DNA of 64,000 nt from Atherix ibis (GCA_958298945.1 OY282605.1:111534267-111598266), one strand, 5' to 3'. Shown: positions 1 through 11,178, numbered from the stretch's first letter. Program-made: numbers and translations. Notes: a model not told the origin generated them from the letters alone.

Positions 1-59
1 AAGTTAGGAAAAAAGAAAATGATTGCGAAGAAAACTGAAAAGAGTAGGCAAAATTAACT

Positions 60-179
60 ATCTGCGGCCATACCGTCCTGGATCCACCGGTTCTCGTCCG
101 ATCACCGAAGTTAAGCAGGACTGGGCGTGGTTAGTACTTAGATGGGTGACCGCTTGGGAACACCGCGTGTCGCAGGTTT
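60..179 (+). rRNA. 5S rRNA, unit 1
   Basis: Large-subunit 5S rRNA, transcribed by RNA polymerase III. Ends were set by aligning to the general animal 5S pattern: CCATACC at nt 9-15, the TTCTCGTCCGATCACCGAAG core, box A near nt 54-66, box C near nt 80-95, and a run of eight T just past the gene as terminator. Helix I closes (nt 1-7 with 112-118, one U-G pair) and helix II closes perfectly (nt 16-21 GTCCTG with nt 57-62 CAGGAC). This copy equals the consensus. The exact 5' and 3' ends could be off by one or two bases. Confidence 0.93.
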
Positions 180-714
180 TTTTTAAATATTTTTGCCAGA
201 TCCACTGCAGTTTTCCGACCTTTTTACATTCAGATACTAGCATTTATTCTATTAAACGCTGCTAACAACTTTGATATCTTCAATGAACGTTCCCATCTTG
301 TGTTCTCTATAAACTGTGTTAAGTATAGACATTTAAGAACTTATCAGTAAATATTGCGATTTTCGATTTAACTAAATGGAGAATAATACTGATAATGTTC
401 TTATACAAGTATATATTTGTCTCATGGTCTTTTTAGCCCAGCTACTAGAAATTTCTTTTAAATTCAATGTGATTGGTCGGTCGGTCTACTGACTGACTTC
501 AACTACTGACAGCTGACACTTGACATTAATCGGTCATCAGATCAAAATAAATAAAGAACAATTCATTAGAATTTATTGAAGTGTGCGTTCTTTATTGGTT
601 CAGTTTTTATATATCGCACAATTGAAACATAACACAAAATATTTAAAAGGATATTAAGTTAGGAAAAAAGAAAATAATTGCGAAGAAAACTGAAAAGAGT
701 AGGCAAAATTAACT

Positions 715-834
715 ATCTGCGGCCATACCGTCCTGGATCCACCGGTTCTCGTCCGATCACCGAAGTTAAGCAGGACTGGGCGTGGTTAGTACTTAGATGG
801 GTGACCGCTTGGGAACACCGCGTGTCGCAGGTTT
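715..834 (+). rRNA. 5S rRNA, unit 2
   Basis: Consensus gene. Its leader reads aaaataattgcg where most units have aaaatgattgcg. Its 3' spacer holds retroelement copy 1. The same leader variant marks the units left of copies 2 and 3. Confidence 0.92.
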
Positions 835-1036
835 TTTTTAAATATTTTTGCCAGATCCACTGCAGTTTTCCGACCTTTTTACATTCAGATACTAGCATTT
901 ATTCTATTAAACGCTGCTAACAACTTTGATATCTTCAATGAACGTTCCCATCTTGTGTTCTCTATAAACTGTGTTAAGTATAGACATTTAAGAACTTATC
1001 AGTAAATATTGCGATTTTCGATTTAACTAAATGGAG

Positions 1037-1051
1037 AATAATACTGACAAT
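1037..1051. repeat. Target site duplication, left side of retroelement copy 1
   Basis: AATAATACTGACAAT, 15 bp, repeated at 6261-6275. It is the normal spacer sequence present once in empty units. Confidence 0.9.
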
Positions 1052-1430
1052 TTCAATTCAATTCAATTTTATTCCAGTAAATTCTTGGTTTTTATATTAC
1101 ATTTTGTGCTACATACTACTGAACAGTATACTACAATATATTATTAAGTCTTAAGGCTATTATTTAAACCTATTTCAATACAATGTTCTTTTTATTTTTT
1201 GTAACTAATTATTTTAGTTTGTTAATAACTAATATTAAATTTAAAGTTTTATTTGTATATTATTAATGCGTAAGATGCCAAACATATATCTTATGCTAAA
1301 TTTGACGTGAAATGAATTAATTAAAAACTAAACTTAAAACTAATCTTAAAAAACTAGATAAAAAGTAACTTATAAATTAGAAAACACTTAAACTAAGAAG
1401 GCACTTAGTTACATGGCCTGGCTGTTTTGT

Positions 1431-4358
1431 CTACCCGTAATGCATTCCTGTTCTGGCGTTGTCCCAGTCGAAAAGTGATTCGTAATGCTCGTCAATAATA
1501 ATGAGGGGTGTTGGATATATGAAACTATTGTTCGGTTGCTGTATATTGTAGTTAAATGGAATGTTCCTTATAATCTGATTTGGGTGTTCATTAATTTTAT
1601 GTAGGTATTTTTTAGCAATTGTTAGCATATGTTGGAACAGTGGAAACATCCTCGCTTTCGTATAAAGGTAATTGTTTGAGTAATATTTACCGTCATCGGT
1701 GAAAAATAAGTTTGTGCACTGTCTTAGAATTCTTCTCTCAAATTTTTCCAACCTATTCACCTGGCTTTTTGAGATAGAAAACCAAATGGGGAAACCATAA
1801 GAGAGTATTGGTCTAATTAATTGTTTATACAGTAGTAATTTAGTGTTTAGAGAGAGACAGTGTTTTCTTTTGAATAAAAAAGACAATCCGAAAAATGCTT
1901 TCAGTGCTTTTTTCAGATTGGATTCTGCCTGTGTTCGAAACCTTAGTAATGATGTAAAAGTGACACCAAGATACTTTAATGTTGATGTTGCCTCAATGTT
2001 GGCTCCATTGATTTCAATAGATACTTTGCTCTTTTTTGCAATTCTTCTGGGTCCTCTTTTGGCTGAGTTTCTGATACATATCAGTTGGGTTTTCTCATTA
2101 TTTACCTTGATTCCCCACTTTTTGTAGTATTCTAGAATTTCTTCTATTCCCTCCTTTACGAATTTCGCAGCAATTCTAGGGTTTGCATGTGTTGAGTATG
2201 CAAGAGTGTCGTCGGCGTAGTAAATGCTCTTGCAACCACTAACAGAAGGAATATCGGCAATGAAAATTGTGTAGAGGAGAGGACCGGAGATTGATCCCTG
2301 TGGAACTCCCCTTTTTAGAGGATATATACTCGACATTTGGTTACTGTGTTTTACTTTGAAATATCTATGAGTGAGAAATGATTTGAACATATTAAAGAGA
2401 CTAGGATCTATCCCCATTTGTGAGAGTTTATATAAGAGCCCATCCCACCATACCGTGTCAAATGCTCTACTTATGTCTAGGCTACATATAACTGTACTGC
2501 GCTGATTATTTAAGCCTTGTGTTATATCAGTATGAAGACTAAGAAGAGCATCCAAGGTTGAATGCGCTCTACGGAATCCAAACTGATTTGTTGGAATCAA
2601 GTTTGAGTCTTCTAAATGGAGTAATAATCTATCGTGAAGAAATCTGTCTAAGATTTTACCGAGATTGGAGAGTAGTGAGATTGGCCTATGTTCTGAAATT
2701 TTCGATTTTGGTTTTTTCTTCGGAAGGTTTATGATAATAGCCTCCTTCCATGAAGTAGGGAAGTAGGAATTGTTTAAGCAATTGTTAAGAATTATTAGTA
2801 AAACTCTCATGCCCGACATAGTTAAATTTCTTAATAAACAGTTTGGGATTTCATCCGGACCCGATGACTTCTTAGTATTTAGTTGTTTAATTAATGAAAA
2901 TACTTCCCTGAACCCCATGAATATTCCCCTCGTTGATGGATTAGTAGCCCTGTTGTTGACATTGAAGTAAGTCTGTAGTGCTGTATGTCCAATGTTCGTT
3001 TTTTCCCTAAGGTTATCTAATAACGATCGGGTGAAACTACTTTGAGGATTGGGTGGTTTTTCATCATACAAATCATGGTAAAAATCACCGAAGGTTTTAG
3101 CTGCCGACTCTGTATTAATGGGGTTATTATCTTCGTCAGTAACCGCGACTTTTTCCGATTTTCTTCTGCCGGAGATTCTGTCAATTTCTCGAAATACATT
3201 GGAATCCGGTTTTAATTTACTCAGGAAACGATTTAGTCTGTTGTCTATGTGTAGTTTTATACGATCTCTTATAATGACAGAGAGACAGTTAATTTGTGAT
3301 AGGAGAGATTGATATTCTGCATTTGTTTTATTAAAATTCCTCGTGAAAACTCTTTTTAGATTTCTTCGCCAATTTTTTCTTATTGCCAATAATTTTGTTA
3401 TGGAGGCCGGTAAGAATCCGTATTTAGAATTTTTAGGAGATGTATTCTCATTGGTGTTTTTTATAAGACAACTTTTAATGTGTTCAACAAATATTTGAAT
3501 TAATTTATCAATCTCTTCGTTAGTATAGTTAACTGAGTCAGAAATATGTATTTTGTTTACCTCTTTATCTAGACGTTTTTTGAATTGTATCCAGTTGATG
3601 TTCTTATAGTTGTAGTTTTGTGTGCGAGTAGTTGATAGGAGATTTATATGATTCCGAAAGTTAATGGTTATGTGAATGGGATAGTGATCGGAGTGAAAAG
3701 TGGATGTGAGGACGTTTAACGAATTTCCTTCCATAAAGTCATAAATGGTTCCCGATATTATGAAAAAATCAATTATTGAGCCACTTTGCGGTCTTGTTGG
3801 TTCCGGAGGATATGCCATCTGTAGATTATTGTATGGTATATTTTCGTTAAGCCAATTCGCTATTACAATACCATTAAGGTTATTCTTGGAGTCACTCCAA
3901 AGTTGATGGCGTGCATTGAAGTCACCTCCAACTAATAATCCATCACACGAGAGGCTAATATCATTTAGATATTTCATAAAGTTCCTGGTTTCATTAGCAG
4001 GAGTATTACTTCTAATGTAGGAAGCTATAATTGCTATGTTTGAAAGAGAACCGTTAACTAATAGTTGGATTGTTATGCTAGTGGTCGAGATATTATCAGA
4101 AGAAAAATCATTTATTTTTGCAAAACTGAAATGATTTGGGATAATAACAGCAGTGCCAGTTACTGCGTCGTTTCTAATAATATTATAATTATTTATTCTA
4201 AAGTTATGTCTATCCTTAAGTTTAGTTTCATTAATCAAAAATATACTATTGTTATTTTGCTCGATAAAGTCTAATAATTCTATACGTTTATGGTGGCCCA
4301 CTAAAGAGCAGGCGTTAAGGGCAATACATCTTAGATTTTTATTATTTATTTTTATCAC
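1431..4358 (-). CDS. Retrotransposon ORF2: APE-type endonuclease + reverse transcriptase, copy 1
   Basis: 975 aa. It nicks target DNA and copies the element RNA at the nick (target-primed reverse transcription). The N-terminal endonuclease (about residues 8-235) has the motifs NACSL, NETKL, GGDFNARH (near 144) and SDHYPI (near 226). The RT (about 500-770) has HRPISLLS, NQFGFRR, LDISRAFDTVW (near 629), GVPQGSISGPLLY and YADDT (near 714). A non-LTR C-terminal region follows and ends without RNase H. The open frame begins with GTG directly after a TAA. No ATG lies near the start, so initiation is probably non-AUG or by reinitiation after ORF1, 84 bp upstream. This copy has Asn near residue 564 in the conserved LLSxLGK stretch, where copies 2 and 3 have His. 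Confidence 0.95.
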   Translation of the reverse strand: MIKINNKNLRCIALNACSLVGHHKRIELLDFIEQNNNSIFLINETKLKDRHNFRINNYNIIRNDAVTGTAVIIPNHFSFAKINDFSSDNISTTSITIQLLVNGSLSNIAIIASYIRSNTPANETRNFMKYLNDISLSCDGLLVGGDFNARHQLWSDSKNNLNGIVIANWLNENIPYNNLQMAYPPEPTRPQSGSIIDFFIISGTIYDFMEGNSLNVLTSTFHSDHYPIHITINFRNHINLLSTTRTQNYNYKNINWIQFKKRLDKEVNKIHISDSVNYTNEEIDKLIQIFVEHIKSCLIKNTNENTSPKNSKYGFLPASITKLLAIRKNWRRNLKRVFTRNFNKTNAEYQSLLSQINCLSVIIRDRIKLHIDNRLNRFLSKLKPDSNVFREIDRISGRRKSEKVAVTDEDNNPINTESAAKTFGDFYHDLYDEKPPNPQSSFTRSLLDNLREKTNIGHTALQTYFNVNNRATNPSTRGIFMGFREVFSLIKQLNTKKSSGPDEIPNCLLRNLTMSGMRVLLIILNNCLNNSYFPTSWKEAIIINLPKKKPKSKISEHRPISLLSNLGKILDRFLHDRLLLHLEDSNLIPTNQFGFRRAHSTLDALLSLHTDITQGLNNQRSTVICSLDISRAFDTVWWDGLLYKLSQMGIDPSLFNMFKSFLTHRYFKVKHSNQMSSIYPLKRGVPQGSISGPLLYTIFIADIPSVSGCKSIYYADDTLAYSTHANPRIAAKFVKEGIEEILEYYKKWGIKVNNEKTQLICIRNSAKRGPRRIAKKSKVSIEINGANIEATSTLKYLGVTFTSLLRFRTQAESNLKKALKAFFGLSFLFKRKHCLSLNTKLLLYKQLIRPILSYGFPIWFSISKSQVNRLEKFERRILRQCTNLFFTDDGKYYSNNYLYTKARMFPLFQHMLTIAKKYLHKINEHPNQIIRNIPFNYNIQQPNNSFIYPTPLIIIDEHYESLFDWDNARTGMHYG

Positions 4359-4442
4359 TTAAAATTAAAAATAATCTGATTATAAATATACTTACCTTTT
4401 CAGCAAGAAGATACTTTAGTAGTAACGTCAGACAATAGCATC

Positions 4443-5855
4443 TTATTTGCATAGTTCCATCACAAATTCCAAATAAGCAGTCTGCTTCTCATGAATATTA
4501 TCAATCGCATTGAATGATGGCATAAATTGATGAATTTTCTTCATCAATGTTGGTAGGCTGCATCCGAAAAGATGTGTGCATTCGTTAAAGAAACTTTCAT
4601 ATGTACTAGGTGGAACTGTTGCTTTCGCAGAGATAGGCTGCTGTCTCCCCACCATATCCGCAAACGATTTATTTGGCGTAACCGTTCTGTTGACTGACTC
4701 GAGTATAAATCTCCTTCTATCCGCTGTCTGTTTAGCTTTTTGGTCTTTTGATGTATTCTGCTCCTCAATTATTTTTTTATAAATCTCGCAGCCTTTGTAG
4801 TTTGCGGGGTGACCATATTTACCACAGTTTGTGCAGAAAGGCTTCGAATTATCGTCGTCCGACTTAGAACGCTTGCATTCTAGTGGGCCGTGATGTTCCG
4901 CACATTTCACACACCGGTACTGCATGAAGCAATTCTTCGCTATATGTCCATATTTTTGACAATTTTTACACTGCACTGGACCTTGGGAATGTAGTTTTTC
5001 CCATTTAATTTTCTGGTGCATAATATAATTATGTTGGCTCAGTTGGTTGGCTTTAAAACCAGGATTAAACTGAACCAAAAACAAATTTGACGGCCTGTTT
5101 TTGGCTTCAGATGCCCTCGTTTTGAACCGCGTAACGCCATGGACATGTTCTGCTCCAAATAAGATGGCCAGCTCATCCCGAATATCACCCTCTGCGACCG
5201 CCTGGTGCAAGCCTCTCAGAATCAGAGAAAGTTTCTTTTCATTTTTTGGAGTATATGAAAAGGCCTCTATTTTCTGCTGTTTTAGCTCATTTAGAATTTC
5301 TTGACGATCCTCTGAGCTATTTGTTTTTATTATTGCTTTTCCATTTTTCAAATTTCTAATTTTGATGTCGCTCCTCAAAGCAGATTTCAGTTTGGCTTCC
5401 TTAATAAAGTGTGCAATATTAAGGTTGAAACAAGTAATAGGTGGTATGTGACTCTTTTTACTTTCTGGTACTTTGTTAGCCTTTGTACTGTTGCTTATTG
5501 AACTGTTGCCTTTTTCAGCTCCCTCATTTACCGGCTCATCCCTAAGCAAACTGAATCGATTTCCACTTATATTACATTCTGGTTCAATTTTTCTTTTTTT
5601 CACTTTTTTCTTCGCTACACTATCTGTGAATTTTATACTTGAAACTTCATTTTGAAGATTGTATTTCACAGCCACCTGTTTTAAAAATTTAGACACATCT
5701 TGGCCTAATTTTTGTTTATCGGTTAACAGTGTACCGAACATTTTAACGTCAGGGTCAAGTTGGTCCGATTCTTCCATCTGATCTTCTACCGCGTTGACCC
5801 TCTTTGAAAACTTACTATTTTCCATTATACGAGTATAATCAAAATCACATTCCAT
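4443..5855 (-). CDS. Retrotransposon ORF1: gag-like RNA-binding protein, copy 1
   Basis: 470 aa, ATG start in a good context (ACAACATGG). It probably binds the element RNA and forms the retrotransposition particle. A lysine-rich N-terminal half (KKKVKKRK near residue 87) precedes three zinc knuckles at about 295-360: CKNCQKYGHIAKNC, CVKCAEHHGPLEC and CTNCGKYGHPANYKGC. This is the Jockey-clade arrangement. The frame is open and ends with TAA 84 bp before ORF2. No frameshift is seen. Confidence 0.93.
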   Translation of the reverse strand: MECDFDYTRIMENSKFSKRVNAVEDQMEESDQLDPDVKMFGTLLTDKQKLGQDVSKFLKQVAVKYNLQNEVSSIKFTDSVAKKKVKKRKIEPECNISGNRFSLLRDEPVNEGAEKGNSSISNSTKANKVPESKKSHIPPITCFNLNIAHFIKEAKLKSALRSDIKIRNLKNGKAIIKTNSSEDRQEILNELKQQKIEAFSYTPKNEKKLSLILRGLHQAVAEGDIRDELAILFGAEHVHGVTRFKTRASEAKNRPSNLFLVQFNPGFKANQLSQHNYIMHQKIKWEKLHSQGPVQCKNCQKYGHIAKNCFMQYRCVKCAEHHGPLECKRSKSDDDNSKPFCTNCGKYGHPANYKGCEIYKKIIEEQNTSKDQKAKQTADRRRFILESVNRTVTPNKSFADMVGRQQPISAKATVPPSTYESFFNECTHLFGCSLPTLMKKIHQFMPSFNAIDNIHEKQTAYLEFVMELCK

Positions 5856-5890
5856 GTTGTCATCTTCGACTCGATGGTAAACAATTTGTC

Positions 5891-5893
<3 letters not shown>

Positions 5894-5933
<40 letters not shown>

Positions 5934-6260
5934 CACTACAAGTAATTGAAGCAAAAGTCAATATTGTTATTAAAAATTATTTAACACTCAGCTTATATGT
6001 TATATTACTTCCACAACACAACAGAGAATAACCTATGATCAATGTCTATTGCCTATTATGATCTTGCCTATGATCTATCTATGATCTCTATGATCTAACG
6101 TCTACAAAATTTACTACAAGTAATATAAGCAAAATTCAATATTGTTATGATCTATTATGATCTATGATCCTGTCAATGATCTATGATCTATGATCTTAAC
6201 GTCTACAAAATTTACTACAAGTAATATAAGCAAAATTCAATATTGTTATGATCTATGATC
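5894..6260 (-). promoter_or_regulatory. 5' leader of copy 1 with repeated modules and internal A tract
   Basis: On the sense strand the leader holds two 57-bp near-identical modules (6198-6254 and 6097-6153), a third diverged module (about 5929-5970), and GATCATA-rich stretches between them. A tract of 35 A (5894-5928) lies just before ORF1. Repeated leader modules recall promoter monomers of other LINEs. Promoter function is inferred from position only. Confidence 0.6.
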
Positions 6261-6275
6261 AATAATACTGACAAT
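6261..6275. repeat. Target site duplication, right side of copy 1
   Basis: Second copy of AATAATACTGACAAT. The spacer resumes directly with gtacatatacaag. Confidence 0.9.
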
Positions 6276-6593
6276 GTACATATACAAGTATATATTTGTC
6301 TCATGGTCTTTTTAGCCCAGCTACTAGAAATTTCTTTTAAATTCAATGTGATTGGTCGGTCGGTCTACTGACTGACTTCAACTACTGACAGCTGACACTT
6401 GACATTAATCGGTCATCAGATCAAAATAAATAAAGAACAATTCATTAGAATTTATTGAAGTGTGCGTTCTTTATTGGTTCAGTTTTTATATATCGCACAA
6501 TTCAAACATAACACAAAATATTTAAAAGGATATTAAGTTAGGAAAAAAGAAAATGATTGCGAAGAAAACTGAAAAGAGTAGGCAAAATTAACT

Positions 6594-6713
6594 ATCTGCG
6601 GCCATACCGTCCTGGATCCACCGGTTCTCGTCCGATCACCGAAGTTAAGCAGGACTGGGCGTGGTTAGTACTTAGATGGGTGACCGCTTGGGAACACCGC
6701 GTGTCGCAGGTTT
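6594..6713 (+). rRNA. 5S rRNA, unit 3
   Basis: Consensus gene, first after retroelement copy 1. The upstream spacer has the attcaaac variant. Confidence 0.92.
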
Positions 6714-7248
6714 TTTTTAAATATTTTTGCCAGATCCACTGCAGTTTTCCGACCTTTTTACATTCAGATACTAGCATTTATTCTATTAAACGCTGCTAAC
6801 AACTTTGATATCTTCAATGAACGTTCCCATCTTGTGTTCTCTATAAACTGTGTTAAGTATAGACATTTAAGAACTTATCAGTAAATATTGCGATTTTCGA
6901 TTTAACTAAATGGAGAATAATACTGACAATGTACATATACAAGTATATATTTGTCTCATGGTCTTTTTAGCCCAGCTACTAGAAATTTCTTTTAAATTCA
7001 ATGTGATTGGTCGGTCGGTCTACTGACTGACTTCAACTACTGACAGCTGACACTTGACATTAATCGGTCATCAGATCAAAATAAATAAAGAACAATTCAT
7101 TAGAATTTATTGAAGTGTGCGTTCTTTATTGGTTCAGTTTTTATATATCGCACAATTGAAACATAACACAAAATATTTAAAAGGATATTAAGTTAGGAAA
7201 AAAGAAAATGATTGCGAAGAAAACTGAAAAGAGTAGGCAAAATTAACT

Positions 7249-7368
7249 ATCTGCGGCCATACCGTCCTGGATCCACCGGTTCTCGTCCGATCACCGAAGT
7301 TAAGCAGGACTGGGCGTGGTTAGTACTTAGATGGGTGACCGCTTGGGAACACCGCGTGTCGCAGGTTT
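7249..7368 (+). rRNA. 5S rRNA, unit 4
   Basis: Consensus gene with attgaaac spacer. It is the positional match of the broken units right of copies 2 and 3, but is intact here. Confidence 0.92.
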
Positions 7369-7903
7369 TTTTTAAATATTTTTGCCAGATCCACTGCAGT
7401 TTTCCGACCTTTTTACATTCAGATACTAGCATTTATTCTATTAAACGCTGCTAACAACTTTGATATCTTCAATGAACGTTCCCATCTTGTGTTCTCTATA
7501 AACTGTGTTAAGTATAGACATTTAAGAACTTATCAGTAAATATTGCGATTTTCGATTTAACTAAATGGAGAATAATACTGACAATGTACATATACAAGTA
7601 TATATTTGTCTCATGGTCTTTTTAGCCCAGCTACTAGAAATTTCTTTTAAATTCAATGTGATTGGTCGGTCGGTCTACTGACTGACTTCAACTACTGACA
7701 GCTGACACTTGACATTAATCGGTCATCAGATCAAAATAAATAAAGAACAATTCATTAGAATTTATTGAAGTGTGCGTTCTTTATTGGTTCAGTTTTTATA
7801 TATCGCACAATTCAAACATAACACAAAATATTTAAAAGGATATTAAGTTAGGAAAAAAGAAAATGATTGCGAAGAAAACTGAAAAGAGTAGGCAAAATTA
7901 ACT

Positions 7904-8023
7904 ATCTGCGGCCATACCGTCCTGGATCCACCGGTTCTCGTCCGATCACCGAAGTTAAGCAGGACTGGGCGTGGTTAGTACTTAGATGGGTGACCGCTTG
8001 GGAACACCGCGTGTCGCAGGTTT
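7904..8023 (+). rRNA. 5S rRNA, unit 5
   Basis: Consensus gene with attcaaac spacer upstream. The spacer after it switches to the ctgataatgttctt class. Confidence 0.92.
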
Positions 8024-8558
8024 TTTTTAAATATTTTTGCCAGATCCACTGCAGTTTTCCGACCTTTTTACATTCAGATACTAGCATTTATTCTATTAAA
8101 CGCTGCTAACAACTTTGATATCTTCAATGAACGTTCCCATCTTGTGTTCTCTATAAACTGTGTTAAGTATAGACATTTAAGAACTTATCAGTAAATATTG
8201 CGATTTTCGATTTAACTAAATGGAGAATAATACTGATAATGTTCTTATACAAGTATATATTTGTCTCATGGTCTTTTTAGCCCAGCTACTAGAAATTTCT
8301 TTTAAATTCAATGTGATTGGTCGGTCGGTCTACTGACTGACTTCAACTACTGACAGCTGACACTTGACATTAATCGGTCATCAGATCAAAATAAATAAAG
8401 AACAATTCATTAGAATTTATTGAAGTGTGCGTTCTTTATTGGTTCAGTTTTTATATATCGCACAATTGAAACATAACACAAAATATTTAAAAGGATATTA
8501 AGTTAGGAAAAAAGAAAATGATTGCGAAGAAAACTGAAAAGAGTAGGCAAAATTAACT

Positions 8559-8678
8559 ATCTGCGGCCATACCGTCCTGGATCCACCGGTTCTCGTCCGA
8601 TCACCGAAGTTAAGCAGGACTGGGCGTGGTTAGTACTTAGATGGGTGACCGCTTGGGAACACCGCGTGTCGCAGGTTT
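8559..8678 (+). rRNA. 5S rRNA, unit 6
   Basis: Consensus gene followed by a ctgataatgttctt-class spacer. Confidence 0.92.
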
Positions 8679-9213
8679 TTTTTAAATATTTTTGCCAGAT
8701 CCACTGCAGTTTTCCGACCTTTTTACATTCAGATACTAGCATTTATTCTATTAAACGCTGCTAACAACTTTGATATCTTCAATGAACGTTCCCATCTTGT
8801 GTTCTCTATAAACTGTGTTAAGTATAGACATTTAAGAACTTATCAGTAAATATTGCGATTTTCGATTTAACTAAATGGAGAATAATACTGATAATGTTCT
8901 TATACAAGTATATATTTGTCTCATGGTCTTTTTAGCCCAGCTACTAGAAATTTCTTTTAAATTCAATGTGATTGGTCGGTCGGTCTACTGACTGACTTCA
9001 ACTACTGACAGCTGACACTTGACATTAATCGGTCATCAGATCAAAATAAATAAAGAACAATTCATTAGAATTTATTGAAGTGTGCGTTCTTTATTGGTTC
9101 AGTTTTTATATATCGCACAATTGAAACATAACACAAAATATTTAAAAGGATATTAAGTTAGGAAAAAAGAAAATGATTGCGAAGAAAACTGAAAAGAGTA
9201 GGCAAAATTAACT

Positions 9214-9333
9214 ATCTGCGGCCATACCGTCCTGGATCCACCGGTTCTCGTCCGATCACCGAAGTTAAGCAGGACTGGGCGTGGTTAGTACTTAGATGGG
9301 TGACCGCTTGGGAACACCGCGTGTCGCAGGTTT
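9214..9333 (+). rRNA. 5S rRNA, unit 7
   Basis: Consensus gene, ctgataatgttctt-class spacer downstream. Confidence 0.92.
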
Positions 9334-9868
9334 TTTTTAAATATTTTTGCCAGATCCACTGCAGTTTTCCGACCTTTTTACATTCAGATACTAGCATTTA
9401 TTCTATTAAACGCTGCTAACAACTTTGATATCTTCAATGAACGTTCCCATCTTGTGTTCTCTATAAACTGTGTTAAGTATAGACATTTAAGAACTTATCA
9501 GTAAATATTGCGATTTTCGATTTAACTAAATGGAGAATAATACTGATAATGTTCTTATACAAGTATATATTTGTCTCATGGTCTTTTTAGCCCAGCTACT
9601 AGAAATTTCTTTTAAATTCAATGTGATTGGTCGGTCGGTCTACTGACTGACTTCAACTACTGACAGCTGACACTTGACATTAATCGGTCATCAGATCAAA
9701 ATAAATAAAGAACAATTCATTAGAATTTATTGAAGTGTGCGTTCTTTATTGGTTCAGTTTTTATATATCGCACAATTGAAACATAACACAAAATATTTAA
9801 AAGGATATTAAGTTAGGAAAAAAGAAAATGATTGCGAAGAAAACTGAAAAGAGTAGGCAAAATTAACT

Positions 9869-9988
9869 ATCTGCGGCCATACCGTCCTGGATCCACCGGT
9901 TCTCGTCCGATCACCGAAGTTAAGCAGGACTGGGCGTGGTTAGTACTTAGATGGGTGACCGCTTGGGAACACCGCGTGTCGCAGGTTT
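9869..9988 (+). rRNA. 5S rRNA, unit 8
   Basis: Consensus gene, ctgataatgttctt-class spacer downstream. Confidence 0.92.
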
Positions 9989-10523
9989 TTTTTAAATATT
10001 TTTGCCAGATCCACTGCAGTTTTCCGACCTTTTTACATTCAGATACTAGCATTTATTCTATTAAACGCTGCTAACAACTTTGATATCTTCAATGAACGTT
10101 CCCATCTTGTGTTCTCTATAAACTGTGTTAAGTATAGACATTTAAGAACTTATCAGTAAATATTGCGATTTTCGATTTAACTAAATGGAGAATAATACTG
10201 ATAATGTTCTTATACAAGTATATATTTGTCTCATGGTCTTTTTAGCCCAGCTACTAGAAATTTCTTTTAAATTCAATGTGATTGGTCGGTCGGTCTACTG
10301 ACTGACTTCAACTACTGACAGCTGACACTTGACATTAATCGGTCATCAGATCAAAATAAATAAAGAACAATTCATTAGAATTTATTGAAGTGTGCGTTCT
10401 TTATTGGTTCAGTTTTTATATATCGCACAATTGAAACATAACACAAAATATTTAAAAGGATATTAAGTTAGGAAAAAAGAAAATGATTGCGAAGAAAACT
10501 GAAAAGAGTAGGCAAAATTAACT

Positions 10524-10643
10524 ATCTGCGGCCATACCGTCCTGGATCCACCGGTTCTCGTCCGATCACCGAAGTTAAGCAGGACTGGGCGTGGTTAGTA
10601 CTTAGATGGGTGACCGCTTGGGAACACCGCGTGTCGCAGGTTT
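10524..10643 (+). rRNA. 5S rRNA, unit 9
   Basis: Consensus gene. The downstream spacer is back to the ctgacaatgtacat class with attcaaac. Confidence 0.92.
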
Positions 10644-11178
10644 TTTTTAAATATTTTTGCCAGATCCACTGCAGTTTTCCGACCTTTTTACATTCAGATA
10701 CTAGCATTTATTCTATTAAACGCTGCTAACAACTTTGATATCTTCAATGAACGTTCCCATCTTGTGTTCTCTATAAACTGTGTTAAGTATAGACATTTAA
10801 GAACTTATCAGTAAATATTGCGATTTTCGATTTAACTAAATGGAGAATAATACTGACAATGTACATATACAAGTATATATTTGTCTCATGGTCTTTTTAG
10901 CCCAGCTACTAGAAATTTCTTTTAAATTCAATGTGATTGGTCGGTCGGTCTACTGACTGACTTCAACTACTGACAGCTGACACTTGACATTAATCGGTCA
11001 TCAGATCAAAATAAATAAAGAACAATTCATTAGAATTTATTGAAGTGTGCGTTCTTTATTGGTTCAGTTTTTATATATCGCACAATTCAAACATAACACA
11101 AAATATTTAAAAGGATATTAAGTTAGGAAAAAAGAAAATGATTGCGAAGAAAACTGAAAAGAGTAGGCAAAATTAACT

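Larger units (their letters stand above)
1052..6260 (-). mobile_element. Full-length Jockey-type non-LTR retrotransposon, copy 1
   Basis: 5209 bp, antisense to the 5S genes. In sense order: a 5' leader with repeated modules, a 35-base A tract, ORF1 (gag-like, three zinc knuckles), an 84-bp gap, ORF2 (endonuclease + reverse transcriptase), an AT-rich 3' UTR of about 380 bp, an AATAAA, and a short tail of GAATT repeats instead of poly(A). It is flanked by 15-bp target duplications. The gag knuckle pattern and the absence of an RNase H domain point to the Jockey clade. Both ORFs are open, so the copy could be active apart from the unclear ORF2 start. It differs from copies 2 and 3 in the A-tract length, one RT residue and at least one 3' UTR base. 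Confidence 0.93.

Noticed and set aside
23..265. Recurring 80-codon (plus) and 61-codon (minus) open frames in every 5S unit
   Set aside because: They cross the 5S gene and its T-run terminator and repeat only because the unit repeats. No coding features are seen.
1843..2127. Plus-strand frames inside the retroelements
   Set aside because: Antisense shadows of ORF2 and ORF1, repeated in each copy.
4360..4420. A short intron between ORF1 and ORF2 (GTAAGTATA ... TTTTAAG)
   Set aside because: It would be only about 38 bp and would not give ORF2 an ATG.
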